Shown: positions 55,498 through 64,000 of the stretch, one piece after another | How the letters are laid out: the number at the start of each line of letters is the position of its first letter | How positions within the stretch are numbered: position 1 is the stretch's first letter | Assembly (NCBI GenBank): GCA_002812745.2 | Contig: NCSJ02000153.1 | Location: forward strand, 1-64,000 | Reading direction: 5' to 3' | From: Scytalidium lignicola | Taxonomy: Eukaryota; Ascomycota; Leotiomycetes | DNA length: 64,000 bases | The notes under the pieces: model-generated | Databases searched by the model: none | What the model saw: only the letters and a program-made list of their open reading frames with translations | What the model was told of the DNA's origin: nothing | Position numbers and translations under genes: made by a program

Positions 55498-56951
55498 ATG
55501 AGTAAGCCTAAGGTTCTGCTGCTAGGTAAAATCGAATTGTGAGTTAGTCAAAGTACCTCGGTAGATTTTGCGGCGTTGAATAATCACAGTTGAAGAAAAA
55601 AAAATGCCTGCTCTCACAACCCGTTCTTGAAAGGTATATCTGACTCTTAATCTGTAGCGCTACAGCCTCATGGAACGCTCTCTCCGATCTGGCAGAGCTG
55701 GTCACGCCCTCAGCGCGCAATAGATATGAGTTCATTGAAGAATGTAAGAGCGAAAAGCTTGATGGGGTTGTGGCAATATGTGATCGAGCTCCTTCCAGCC
55801 TCGCAGTTACGGGCAAGTATGATGAGGAACTAATTCAGGTATTGCCGAAGAGTTTGAAATTTATATGCCATAATGGTCAGTCTGAATCAGAGGGGGCTCT
55901 GGTTCTTTCTTTTTCTTTTCCATTTTCAACTATCGAATGTAATGTTTCTCTTCTTTCACATCAGAGATTAGTGCCTCTTCTGAATAAATAGAGAGACATT
56001 ATCCAGCACCTGTTGCATCGGGCATAGACATCCTACCATTTCTTTATCTAAGCTAACATCTTCCAGGTGCCGGCTATGATAATATCGACGTTGACCTGTG
56101 CACTACACGATCGATCCTTGTGTCCAATGTACCCAAAGCTGTTGATGACGCTACCGCCGACACTGCCATGTTTCTCATCCTAGCGACCCTCCGCGGGTTC
56201 AACAATGGCATTATGTCTATACGTAACGGCACTTGGCGAGGCCACGTCCCACCTCCGCCGATTGGACATGATCCACAAGGTAAAATACTAGGCATTCTAG
56301 GACTGGGCGGTATCGGTAGGAATCTGAAGCACAAGGCAGAGGTGTTTGGGATGAAGGTAATCTACTACAATAGAACACGGCTGAGCGAAGATCTGGCGGA
56401 TGGGGCAGATTATGTAACCTTTGATGAGCTGTTAGCGAAAAGTGATGTGTTGAGTATACACTTACCGCTGAATGTGAGTAGAAGCGCACAGAAGCGCACA
56501 CGTACTCTCGTTGTGGGAGAATTATGCTGACGGGAACTATCTTACAGTCAAAAACGCGGAATATGATCTCTACCAAGGAGTTTGAGAAGATGAAAAAGGG
56601 TATTATTATCGTCAATACAGCTAGAGGTGGCGTTATGGATGAGGGGGCCTTGGTCAAGGCTTTAGATAGCGGACATGTTTGGTCGGCAGGACTAGATGTC
56701 TACCAAACAGAACCAGATATACACCCTGGTTTGGTATCGAACCCGCATGTTTGTCTCCTACCTCATATGGGAACAACAACAATCGAAGTAAGTATTTCAC
56801 CCTGCTGGGTTCGAAGAAGAAAAACCTCATGCACTAATGATGGATCTAGACCAAATCGAAAATGGAAGAGTGGAATATTGGAAATGTTCGGTCAGTTTTG
56901 GAAAGGGGGAAGTTGAATAACGTGGTGATTGAGCAGGCGCATTTGGTCTGA
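55498..56951 (+). CDS. D-isomer-specific 2-hydroxyacid dehydrogenase, five exons
   Basis: Exons 55498-55538, 55658-55875, 56067-56473, 56548-56787 and 56850-56951 join in phase into 335 residues. The cofactor domain has ILGLGGIGRNLKHKAEVFGM (GxGxxG), with YYNRTR after strand 2. Catalytic residues are visible: Arg in NTARGGVMDE, Glu in DVYQTEPDIHP and His in LLPHMGTTT. NAGYDNIDVD-like sequence (GAGYDNIDVDLCTTR) and VPKAVDDATADTAMFLILA are family blocks. It reduces 2-oxo acids such as glyoxylate or hydroxypyruvate to D-2-hydroxy acids or runs in reverse, with NAD(P)(H). Divergent from the sugar transporter. The Ala-Asp-Asp-Ala variant before TADTAM is normal for fungal glyoxylate-reductase-like members. 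Confidence 0.9.
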
Positions 56952-57583
56952 GCGCATGGTAGAAATATGCGAGACTATATGCAAAGGGCTCTATTCATAG
57001 TGGAAGGACGCTCGATGAGGTTGCGAATAGTGTATTTCGGCTGAATAGAATAAACTTCAGCCATCAGAAACCGTAGATATTTTCTCGGAATATGGTGCCT
57101 AGAGGAATGCTACAATTACTCTTAAGCGGAGTCACGTTGTAAAGAGAAAAATAGTAGAGAAGGAGCTAGTTATGGGACTACCATAAAGATGATATTTATG
57201 CATATTCTTTTTATTGTAGGAAATATGGTACCTACACTTGCACCAAGAAATACGTGCGTTTTGGTAACGCCATACTCCATTAAGTGACCGAGTTACAGTC
57301 TGAGTTACTAGTGGTGAGCCTTGCTTGGCACAGTCTCGGATTATTAGGTGGTGAGATTACGGAGATGGCAAATCACATTTATCCCCGAGTCTTCGGTTGG
57401 TATAAGAGGTCAAGTACAAAAGAAAAGTCAGTTGCGACTTTGATAATGTGATTGTTTGTAAAGACAACGAGCTCGCAGGGAGAGCTCTAACGTAAAGAGT
57501 TGCATACTGTAATAATACAATGTGCTGCGACGTGGTTACAACCAAACCTCTTTCCCCTCCTTACTAACACTCAGGAGTTAATT
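56952..57583. other. Convergent intergenic region
   Basis: 3' sides of the hydroxyacid dehydrogenase and the SDR. No gene seen. Confidence 0.4.
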
Positions 57584-58549
57584 TCAGCTCTTGGACGCAT
57601 CCCCAAGAGTTTCTTTGTAGTCCAGCACCGACTGCACAAAGGAAGTATCCTGTTTCATTCCCAACGACAGACCAAGGCTGTTGTCAAAATCATCCGCCCA
57701 GGAATACAGAGTGGATTTCAATTCCGGAACCTCCTCCTCTCGCACAAAAGCTAGTTTATCTTTCCCCCCGACCTCCTCCAAAGCATCTAACATGTTCTGC
57801 ACCGTGACAGCAAATCCCGGCACGTTGACTACTCTCCGATGGGGAGGAAGCGCATCACGAGGGAGCTTGAGCGGAATGACGATGTTGTTCACTAAGGTCC
57901 TAGGAGAGCACATCCAATGACGCCACGCGCGGTCTTTGAGTGGAACAGTACAAATCTGACCATTTAAGGGCTCTCGGATAATACCAGACAGGAAGGCAGA
58001 GATAGCTGCACTTGGAGCGCCTGGACGTACTGAGATAGTGGGAAAACGGAGTGAAAAACCATTGATCATGCCGCGCCGTGTAAGGTCGTTGATGAGCGTC
58101 TCACAGATGACCTTTTGGCAGCCATATGACATCTCAGGAGTTGGAATGTCAGCCTCGGTGACACCGTGTTTTGGAACCGGCCTCCCGTAGACAGCTTCAC
58201 TCGATGCATAGATCACTCGGACTCCAGGACAAACTTTTGCTAAATTTAGTAGTAGCGACCGTGTAGCATCGACATTGACCCGATATCCCAACTCAAAATC
58301 AGCCTCGGCAGCGGAAGACATTACGCCGTGGAGGAGGATAGCTGCATCGAGGTCCTTGTGGACGATACTCGCGGGTGCTGCAATGAGATCTGTCTGAACA
58401 GCTTTGGCATGATGAGCATACTTCGAGTTGCGAGGAATGGGTGGTTCGATAACATCAGTGAGAACAAGCTCGTTTGACTCGTCGTTCAACAGCTCTTTGG
58501 CTACAATCTGCCCAATGAAGCCGGCAGCGCCGGTGATCAGAATCCGCAT
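57584..58549 (-). CDS. Extended SDR resembling D-erythronate dehydrogenase (DenD-like)
   Basis: 321 residues, single exon. Start is taken at ATG 58549 (MRILITGAAGFIGQ); the 10 codons before it open only with TTG. Rossmann motif TGAAGFIG, catalytic YGCQK (Tyr-Lys), and the blocks LLHGVMSSAAEADFELGYRV, VIYASSEAVYG, LRFPTISVRPGAPSAAISAF, FLSGIIREPLNG and the SPRTLVNN region. The HGVMSSAAEADF, RPGAPSAA and IREPLNG pattern is what I recall for DenD/OtnD enzymes, which oxidise D-erythronate or related tetronates at C2 with NAD+. That assignment is by resemblance only. It is divergent from the phytanoyl-CoA dioxygenase gene. Confidence 0.8.
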   Translation of the reverse strand: MRILITGAAGFIGQIVAKELLNDESNELVLTDVIEPPIPRNSKYAHHAKAVQTDLIAAPASIVHKDLDAAILLHGVMSSAAEADFELGYRVNVDATRSLLLNLAKVCPGVRVIYASSEAVYGRPVPKHGVTEADIPTPEMSYGCQKVICETLINDLTRRGMINGFSLRFPTISVRPGAPSAAISAFLSGIIREPLNGQICTVPLKDRAWRHWMCSPRTLVNNIVIPLKLPRDALPPHRRVVNVPGFAVTVQNMLDALEEVGGKDKLAFVREEEVPELKSTLYSWADDFDNSLGLSLGMKQDTSFVQSVLDYKETLGDASKS

Positions 58550-59000
58550 TTCTAGGGTTTTCTTGGTAATAATACTCAAGGCGAGGCAATGAGAAAAGGT
58601 TTGTGCTTATTATGCGTTTCTTCTCTCCCAGTGAAGCACAGACAGCCTCCGGACTCGCTTTCTCAGGAACTCGAATTCGAGGCGCTTTCCGATCTTGGCT
58701 TTTCAAGGCTTTAGTTCGGAGGCATATCCGGGGATTGGCATGAATATGGCGGCACAAACTCATGCCGTATGTATGCTATTTGTGGGCCTAGAAATCGCCG
58801 TAATGCCCCGCGGCACAATGCGGAGCCGGCTTGGAGAAGGCTTCGAAAAACACACACTCGAATGTCCAAATTCAGTCAGTTTTGGGAGTGGCGCCGGGGC
58901 TTATATATTGCGCAGCTAGTTAGACTCGAGAATGAATTCTCGATGCAAAACCGTGTTAACTGCAGCCCGTAGTATTGCTTTTAAGAAACAATTTACCACT
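58550..59000. promoter_or_regulatory. Divergent promoter: DenD-like SDR / PhyH dioxygenase
   Basis: 451 bp between starts. It contains TCCGGA at 58648-58653 and a CGG-N8-CCG inverted triplet at 58717-58730. These are candidate sites for the Zn2Cys6 factor encoded at 61130; the spacings are not the same as in the other cluster promoters. Confidence 0.35.
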
Positions 59001-60074
59001 ATGAGTACCCAGACTAGCACCCAGACGAGCACCCGGCCAATCTCTCTAAGCTCCACCCCGGTGGAGAGTTCTTTTAAGTAAGTCTATAAGTCTACTCCGC
59101 TATGCCATCTGAATCAGTGCCCTGAGAACAATAGACTTGCAGGTCCATATGGAGACTGGCGAGACGACCTTGAGTCTCAAGGATATGTCGTCTTAAAGGG
59201 TGTCATCGAGCCACAAAAGGCACGTTATTACCAGGAAAAGGCGTTCGAATGGCTTAAATCCTTCGATCCGACACTGGACTTGGATGAACCATCCACCTGG
59301 AAAAAGGCGGATCTCCCTGTCCAGACGATTCTAAACACCTACGAAAACTATGGTGTCGTCCATGAGCGATTCATGTGGGAAGCGCGCATGGAACCCGGGG
59401 TATTGGACGCCTTTACCCAAGTCTGGGGTACGGATGAACTGCTCGTCTCCTTCGACTCCCTCAATGTCACCTTGCCCAACCTCAAACCTACCCGCGCACC
59501 ATGGCCACATATTGACCAGGCTCCTCGAAAACGCGGACTGCATTGTGTGCAGGGGATTATCAACCTTAGCCATGCCGGTCCTGAGGATGGCTCGTTGGTA
59601 GTCATTCCCGGGTCTCACCTGTTGGTCGAGGAATTCTTCGACACGAAGACCGACTCGGCGACGTGGGAATGGAGAGATAATCGCTACTTCAACGAAGAAG
59701 AGATGAACTGGTTCCGTAGCCACGGTCTCAACCCGATCAAGGTCCTTGCGGAGCCGGGCGATTTGATACTATGGGACTCCCGCACCATCCACTGGGGAGG
59801 AGAACCGACCAACAAGAGCGAGACTATACGGACGGTCATTTACGCAGCTTATGCTCCGGCCAAAAAGGCATCGAAGGATGCCCTGGTGGAGAAAAAGCGT
59901 GTGTTCGATGCCTATGGTGCTACCACACATTGGCCGCACGATAACATTAAATTACGAGACTTAGTTGCTCGCCGGCCTGATGGCAGCGTCGACATTCGGA
60001 ATCGAACTGAACCGCTGGAAAAGCCGGAACACACTGATCGCTTGCTGAAGTTGGCAGGTTTGAAGGCCTACTGA
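59001..60074 (+). CDS. Phytanoyl-CoA dioxygenase (PhyH) family protein, two exons
   Basis: Exons 59001-59077 and 59135-60074 (57-bp intron GTAAGT...CAATAG) give 338 residues. This acceptor is chosen because the next AG (59142) breaks phase. The Fe(II)/2-oxoglutarate facial triad is evident: HxD in APWPHIDQAPRK at about residues 151-153 and the distal His in SRTIHWGGEP at about 245, followed by the Arg in SETIRTVIYAAYAP that would hold 2-oxoglutarate. N-terminal GPYGDWRDDLESQGYVVLKG matches the start of the family. It would hydroxylate an unknown small molecule or CoA ester in the cytosol. It is divergent from the DenD-like SDR and lies next to the regulator. Confidence 0.88.
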
Positions 60075-61129
60075 TGGACGAGATTCACAATTGCTATCTA
60101 AAAGTAAAATAAAAAACAACATTGGTCACAGACCTATCGTCGATCATTCGACTTGCTACGCCCACATCATCCCTCTTGGACTGGTAGGCAACTGTGTTTA
60201 AATAGTATCATATTGAGTCTTTGAATGTAATGCCTAACGAATTGATTTTGATGAACTCTCCACTCTGCTGTTACGTAGAAGAATGTTCACCTGTTTTAAG
60301 TAGAGAGAATACAAGCATTTGAGCAATAGCAATTTGGGAAATTTGATTTGAACGTAAGATTAGATGCTGTGTCGGAGGATAGGAGCCATCTACGCGTGAT
60401 ACTGTAGGATGTGAAGAATGGGATAATATTTCCCCCTGTCACACGTGATGGATTGTAAAGAGCCATGCGGCTTGCATGACATGACATGAGGATCACAGAC
60501 ATTCACAAAGATTCTCCAAGATTGCCTGATTCTTTGTGTGCATACACGTACTGTGCGTGTACAGAAACCCGGGGGATTGATGCGCCGGTGGAACAAAGGT
60601 GGCGACTACCATCTACATGATACGGAAGCATACAACCGACACAGTTTGGTAATGCGTCCAGTAACTAAAACCTATAACTTTAGGGGATTACTGTCCTGTA
60701 CTGAACATGCTCTTGTAAAATAATTATCTGTACTCGTACCTTATGTGACGACTGAAATTTAGTAAATTGGTTGTATACAGTAGTTGCCTTACCCTGCCCT
60801 ACCTTCCTTGCCTATGCTTATTAAGATCTTACAATTTTAGCTCAGCTCCTAAAGAAACTTGAGCAAACTTGACGAACTTAAAGCACTTATAATACTCCAG
60901 AACAACTCAACTCCGCTGTTTAATAAATAAGACAATGCATCATATGATTATTGCGTGGCTTAACCCCACAGTCTCGACCCCGCATCTTTCCCCTTAACAG
61001 CCCTTGCTCTTCAGATCTAGGGTCGGTGTGTGTGGAGCGGGAGAGAATATTAATTTTCTGACTTTCGCGCGCGTGCGTCCATCCATCCTCCAGTTTCCCA
61101 AATTAATTACCTGCGAGTCAACTTGGGGC
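60075..61129. promoter_or_regulatory. Intergenic region upstream of the cluster regulator
   Basis: About 1 kb with no recognisable gene. It includes the dioxygenase 3' region and the promoter and leader of the Zn2Cys6 gene. Confidence 0.4.
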
Positions 61130-63286
61130 ATGGCAACCAACGTTCAAGAGATCGCAGACGCCGCTGTGGATGGCGATTCTGAGCCGCCCCAGAAACGGCA
61201 CCGAATACTCTCGAAAGCGTAGGTGCTGCTCGGTCAACTACAGCTATCAAACCAGAGAAGTTTCCTAACCTGCAATAGATGTGAAGCATGTAGGCTCAAG
61301 AAGTCAAGATGTGACAGTTCTCGCCCACAGTGTGACAATTGCCGCCGCAAAGGTGAGAGGGACAGGGTGGCGCATTCCTTTGCTCGTACAGTACATTAAC
61401 CTCTAACAAAAGGACTTGATTGCATTTACCGGCAGAAAGGGCAGCCGGGCTTACGTCCTGGATATGGGAAAGCAATAGAAACGCGCCTGACACGCCTGGA
61501 GAACAACATGGAGAAAATCAGCCAGTCTCTCCAGGATGTTCTAGGTCATGTTCAGGCAGTCGGTACCTCTTTGCATATCGCAGATCCGGACACCCCAGAA
61601 ACCGGGCCTTCCAAGGTTTCCAATAGTGCTCAATCATGGCCCGCATCAGCACCTGCATCACAGCAGCTATCCGAAGGGGCCTCAGTTACCTCTACGCTGC
61701 AGATAGAACAGCTGCCTCCTTTCCTAAACATTCCCGATTTACCAACGGCGATCAACGATAGGTTGCCTAGCGAAGAGATCTTGCAGGAACTGGTAGAATT
61801 GTTCTTCGAGCTGATCTACCCATGGGTTCCCTTATTTCACAAGCCTAGCTTTAGAGCCAATCTGTTTTCACCAGGACGTCAAATCCTGCTCCATGGAATT
61901 GTGGTCGTCGCGTTCCGATTTTGGAGACAACCCGCTCCGTCAGCTGAAGTGCGAGACAACTACGTTAAAATATCCCGGGAGCAGATTCTATTGAGCACGA
62001 TTGACACATGTTCTCTAATCTCCACCCAGGCACTTGCCCTCTTGGCTGTGGATGCGATCGGCCAGGGTCCCGGCCCGAGAACGTGGAACATTATGGCGAT
62101 GCTCATTACCGCCTCGAAGCAGATAGGTCTGGCAAAGGGCTTTTCTCCGGCAGGCACCGAGACGAATACTGCGTTGGTCAGAAATGAGGATCCGGATGAG
62201 AACCTGGATTTGTCCAGCATTGAAGTAGAAGAGAAGCGCCGCCTGTTCTGGACCATTTACAGTCTCGATCGCTTCTTCAGCGTCTCCCATGGCCAGTCAT
62301 GTAGTATCGATACGAAAAGTATCAACTTACAATATCCAGCTAGAGATGAAGACTGGGGTCAACCGGTAGCACCGGAGTGGTTTCAAGGAACAGCAGCAAT
62401 TAGGTCAACACATGTCCGCTGTCTTGCCAATCTATGGCACTATAACATCGACTTGCTAGCGCTATTGGACCGGTCTAATCAGTTATTGATTCAACCTCTC
62501 AATTTCTCCCTTCCAGCCCATTGTCAAGAGTGGCAGAGTAGCTTTCGGCGGCTAGATATTGCTATGTCTACCTGGTTTGAGAATCTCCCGAGAGAAGTTC
62601 GAGAGAGACCAGCTAATTTTGATCCTATGTGGACCATGATCCATGCCACTTTCCATCTGTACGTGTCTCTCATCTCTTGGCTCATTCTATTTTATCACAC
62701 CCTTACTGATATTTCTGTAATGTGTAGCATCAGGATACGTATGTATACGGTTGCTGCGTCTCCCTCAACAAAGTCACTCTATTTGAGACCATCCTCATCA
62801 GCACCTGCACGCTGCCGCCAAGCCGTCAGAGACGTAGCATACTTGACGATCTGTCTTCAGCCTCACGAGCTTGATCAACTGGGTCCAACTTTTGCCTTCG
62901 TTGTGTGGGTTGCAGCCAGGAGCCTAGTAATTCTGTGGACTAAGGGCTACGAAAGCACGTATGGGTCTATACCCGCCGACCTTGAACCTCTTCTGAGTGC
63001 TCTGCGACAATTGTCCCTACGGTGGCCATGTGCTCAACGCTACAACGACATTATCCAGTTAATCCTGGATACGAAAAATAATCCTGGCGGCCCCACGGGT
63101 CTAGAAATTTTCAATGATACGCGACGAACAGTTTATGGACTTCAGAACCATCTTGGGCTGCTAGCAGGGCATCGAATCCCGGAAATGTATTCTCATTCGC
63201 TTGACTTCCTTGATATGGACTTGGACGATCTGACCTCTCCCTGGACTGGCACCTTTGGATCAGAAATGGATAGTGAATGGCTGTAA
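61130..63286 (+). CDS. Zn2Cys6 transcription factor with fungal-specific TF domain, four exons
   Basis: Exons 61130-61218, 61279-61352, 61413-62658 and 62728-63286 join in phase into 655 residues. The zinc cluster reads ACEACRLKKSRCDSSRPQ then CDNCRRKGLDC (C-x2-C-x6-C-x6-C-x2-C-x6-C), split by two introns, with a basic lead PPQKRHRILSK. A dimerisation coiled coil follows (ETRLTRLENNMEKISQSLQ), then the TF domain with FFELIYPWVPLFHKPSF, ASKQIGLAKGFSP and EKRRLFWTIYSLDRFFSVSH. The 69-bp intron 62659-62727 is a multiple of three without stops, so it could also be read through; removing it restores HATFHLIRIRM. It is likely the activator of the 51.3-60 kb genes. Confidence 0.9.
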
Positions 63287-64000
63287 TATAACTGGTATAA
63301 CTAACCTGTATTAACTTCATCAAAATTTTACATCGAGATGCTTTAGGAAGAATGGCAATAGGGGGTGGAAGGCAGGGCAGTGAGAGCTGCGAAGAGAACT
63401 TTGGCGAAATGCATTTAGCAGCAGTCAGAAAAAGCAAGAAAGTTTAGCATTGGAGAAGCAGGGTAGTTCAAAGCAAAGAAAGAGCCAGAGCCATGTGTCT
63501 CGCCGTACAGTAGTATAGTTGTGTCAGAAGTACTGACATCCGTGGTGGTCCTGAGGGCTGATGTTAGTCATCGTACCTGACTATGGAAGTGCTGTGCGCT
63601 GGCCAATTTTATGTCGGGCGGATCAACTTGGGGTCCGCCACAACCCTGATCTCGTCTCGAGTTGCAGGGTTCGGGAACAGACTCTGAGCCATCGACATCA
63701 ATTATACACTCGATCGGATTCTCTACGGACCAGATAGCCCAAGATACGCCAGTAACACTCCGACTGCTCAGGAATGCGAACCTTCGCGTAGAGTTGAGTC
63801 AAGTCATTGACAAGAGTCAAATGAGGCGCGATTTACGGTTCTGGTGGTGGGCTGTACTACGCCGATCATGAACCAGTCGGGAGATGTAACACGACATAAT
63901 GTATAGATGCACAGCTGAAGGAGCTCAGCTCCCCCCATACAACAGCTGAATATGTCTAGGCTCAATAATAGATGCTTGCATGGAGAGTAAAGCTGGATTG
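63287..64000. other. Intergenic region at the right edge
   Basis: 3' region of the regulator and unassigned sequence. A 70-codon open frame at 63662-63871 has no recognisable domain. Nothing else seen. Confidence 0.4.

Noticed and set aside
1..64000. CRISPR arrays, rRNA and tRNA genes
   Set aside because: No regularly spaced direct repeats, conserved rRNA blocks or tRNA-like B-box cloverleaf sequence were recognised by eye; a covariance-model search would be needed to exclude tRNAs fully.

Overview
This window reads as nuclear DNA of a filamentous ascomycete (Pezizomycotina, most likely a Eurotiomycete such as an Aspergillus or Penicillium relative). Genes carry short introns of about 50-140 bp with GT...AG borders. 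They include HET-domain, Zn2Cys6, OPT, MFS and LaeA-like families typical of that group. Blocks of transposon relics show the C-to-T / G-to-A decay expected of repeat-induced point mutation (RIP). No tRNA, rRNA or CRISPR was seen. Species assignment is inference. Exon models were built by hand from splice-site consensus and reading phase.

Region 1 (1-15.2 kb) is a transposon landscape. From 1 to about 8245 it is very AT-rich and holds the 3' end of a chromodomain Ty3/gypsy element, an LTR (1208-1560), a second gypsy integrase/chromodomain relic, a second LTR (5576-5842) and, on the minus strand, a Helitron helicase relic that the second LTR abuts. After a lone NAD-dependent reductase gene (9832-10863) come two MITE-like inverted-repeat elements and a complete but RIP-inactivated Ginger-type cut-and-paste DNA transposon (12673-15188) with long TIRs, TGT...ACA ends and a TATA target duplication.

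Region 2 (15.4-38 kb) is ordinary gene space: a HET-domain gene beside the Ginger element, a broken PrsW-like membrane protease gene, a small kinase-like gene, an SDR, formyltetrahydrofolate deformylase, a small membrane protein, two SAM methyltransferases (one LaeA-like with nine exons), an FAD monooxygenase divergent from it, a glutathione S-transferase and a four-helix membrane protein.

Region 3 (38-51 kb) holds AT-rich decayed DNA, a Zn2Cys6 regulator whose zinc cluster is spread over three exons, a 237-bp MITE with perfect 40-bp TIRs, a YtcJ-like amidohydrolase and an oligopeptide transporter with a 9-nt exon.

Region 4 (51.3-63.3 kb) is the most coherent functional unit: a class II aldolase, an MFS sugar-type transporter, a D-2-hydroxyacid dehydrogenase, a D-erythronate-dehydrogenase-like SDR, a phytanoyl-CoA-dioxygenase-family oxygenase and a Zn2Cys6 activator. 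Two divergent promoters sit inside it. The set looks like an uptake-oxidation-cleavage route for a sugar acid or similar polyhydroxy acid with its own regulator. The substrate cannot be read from the sequence.
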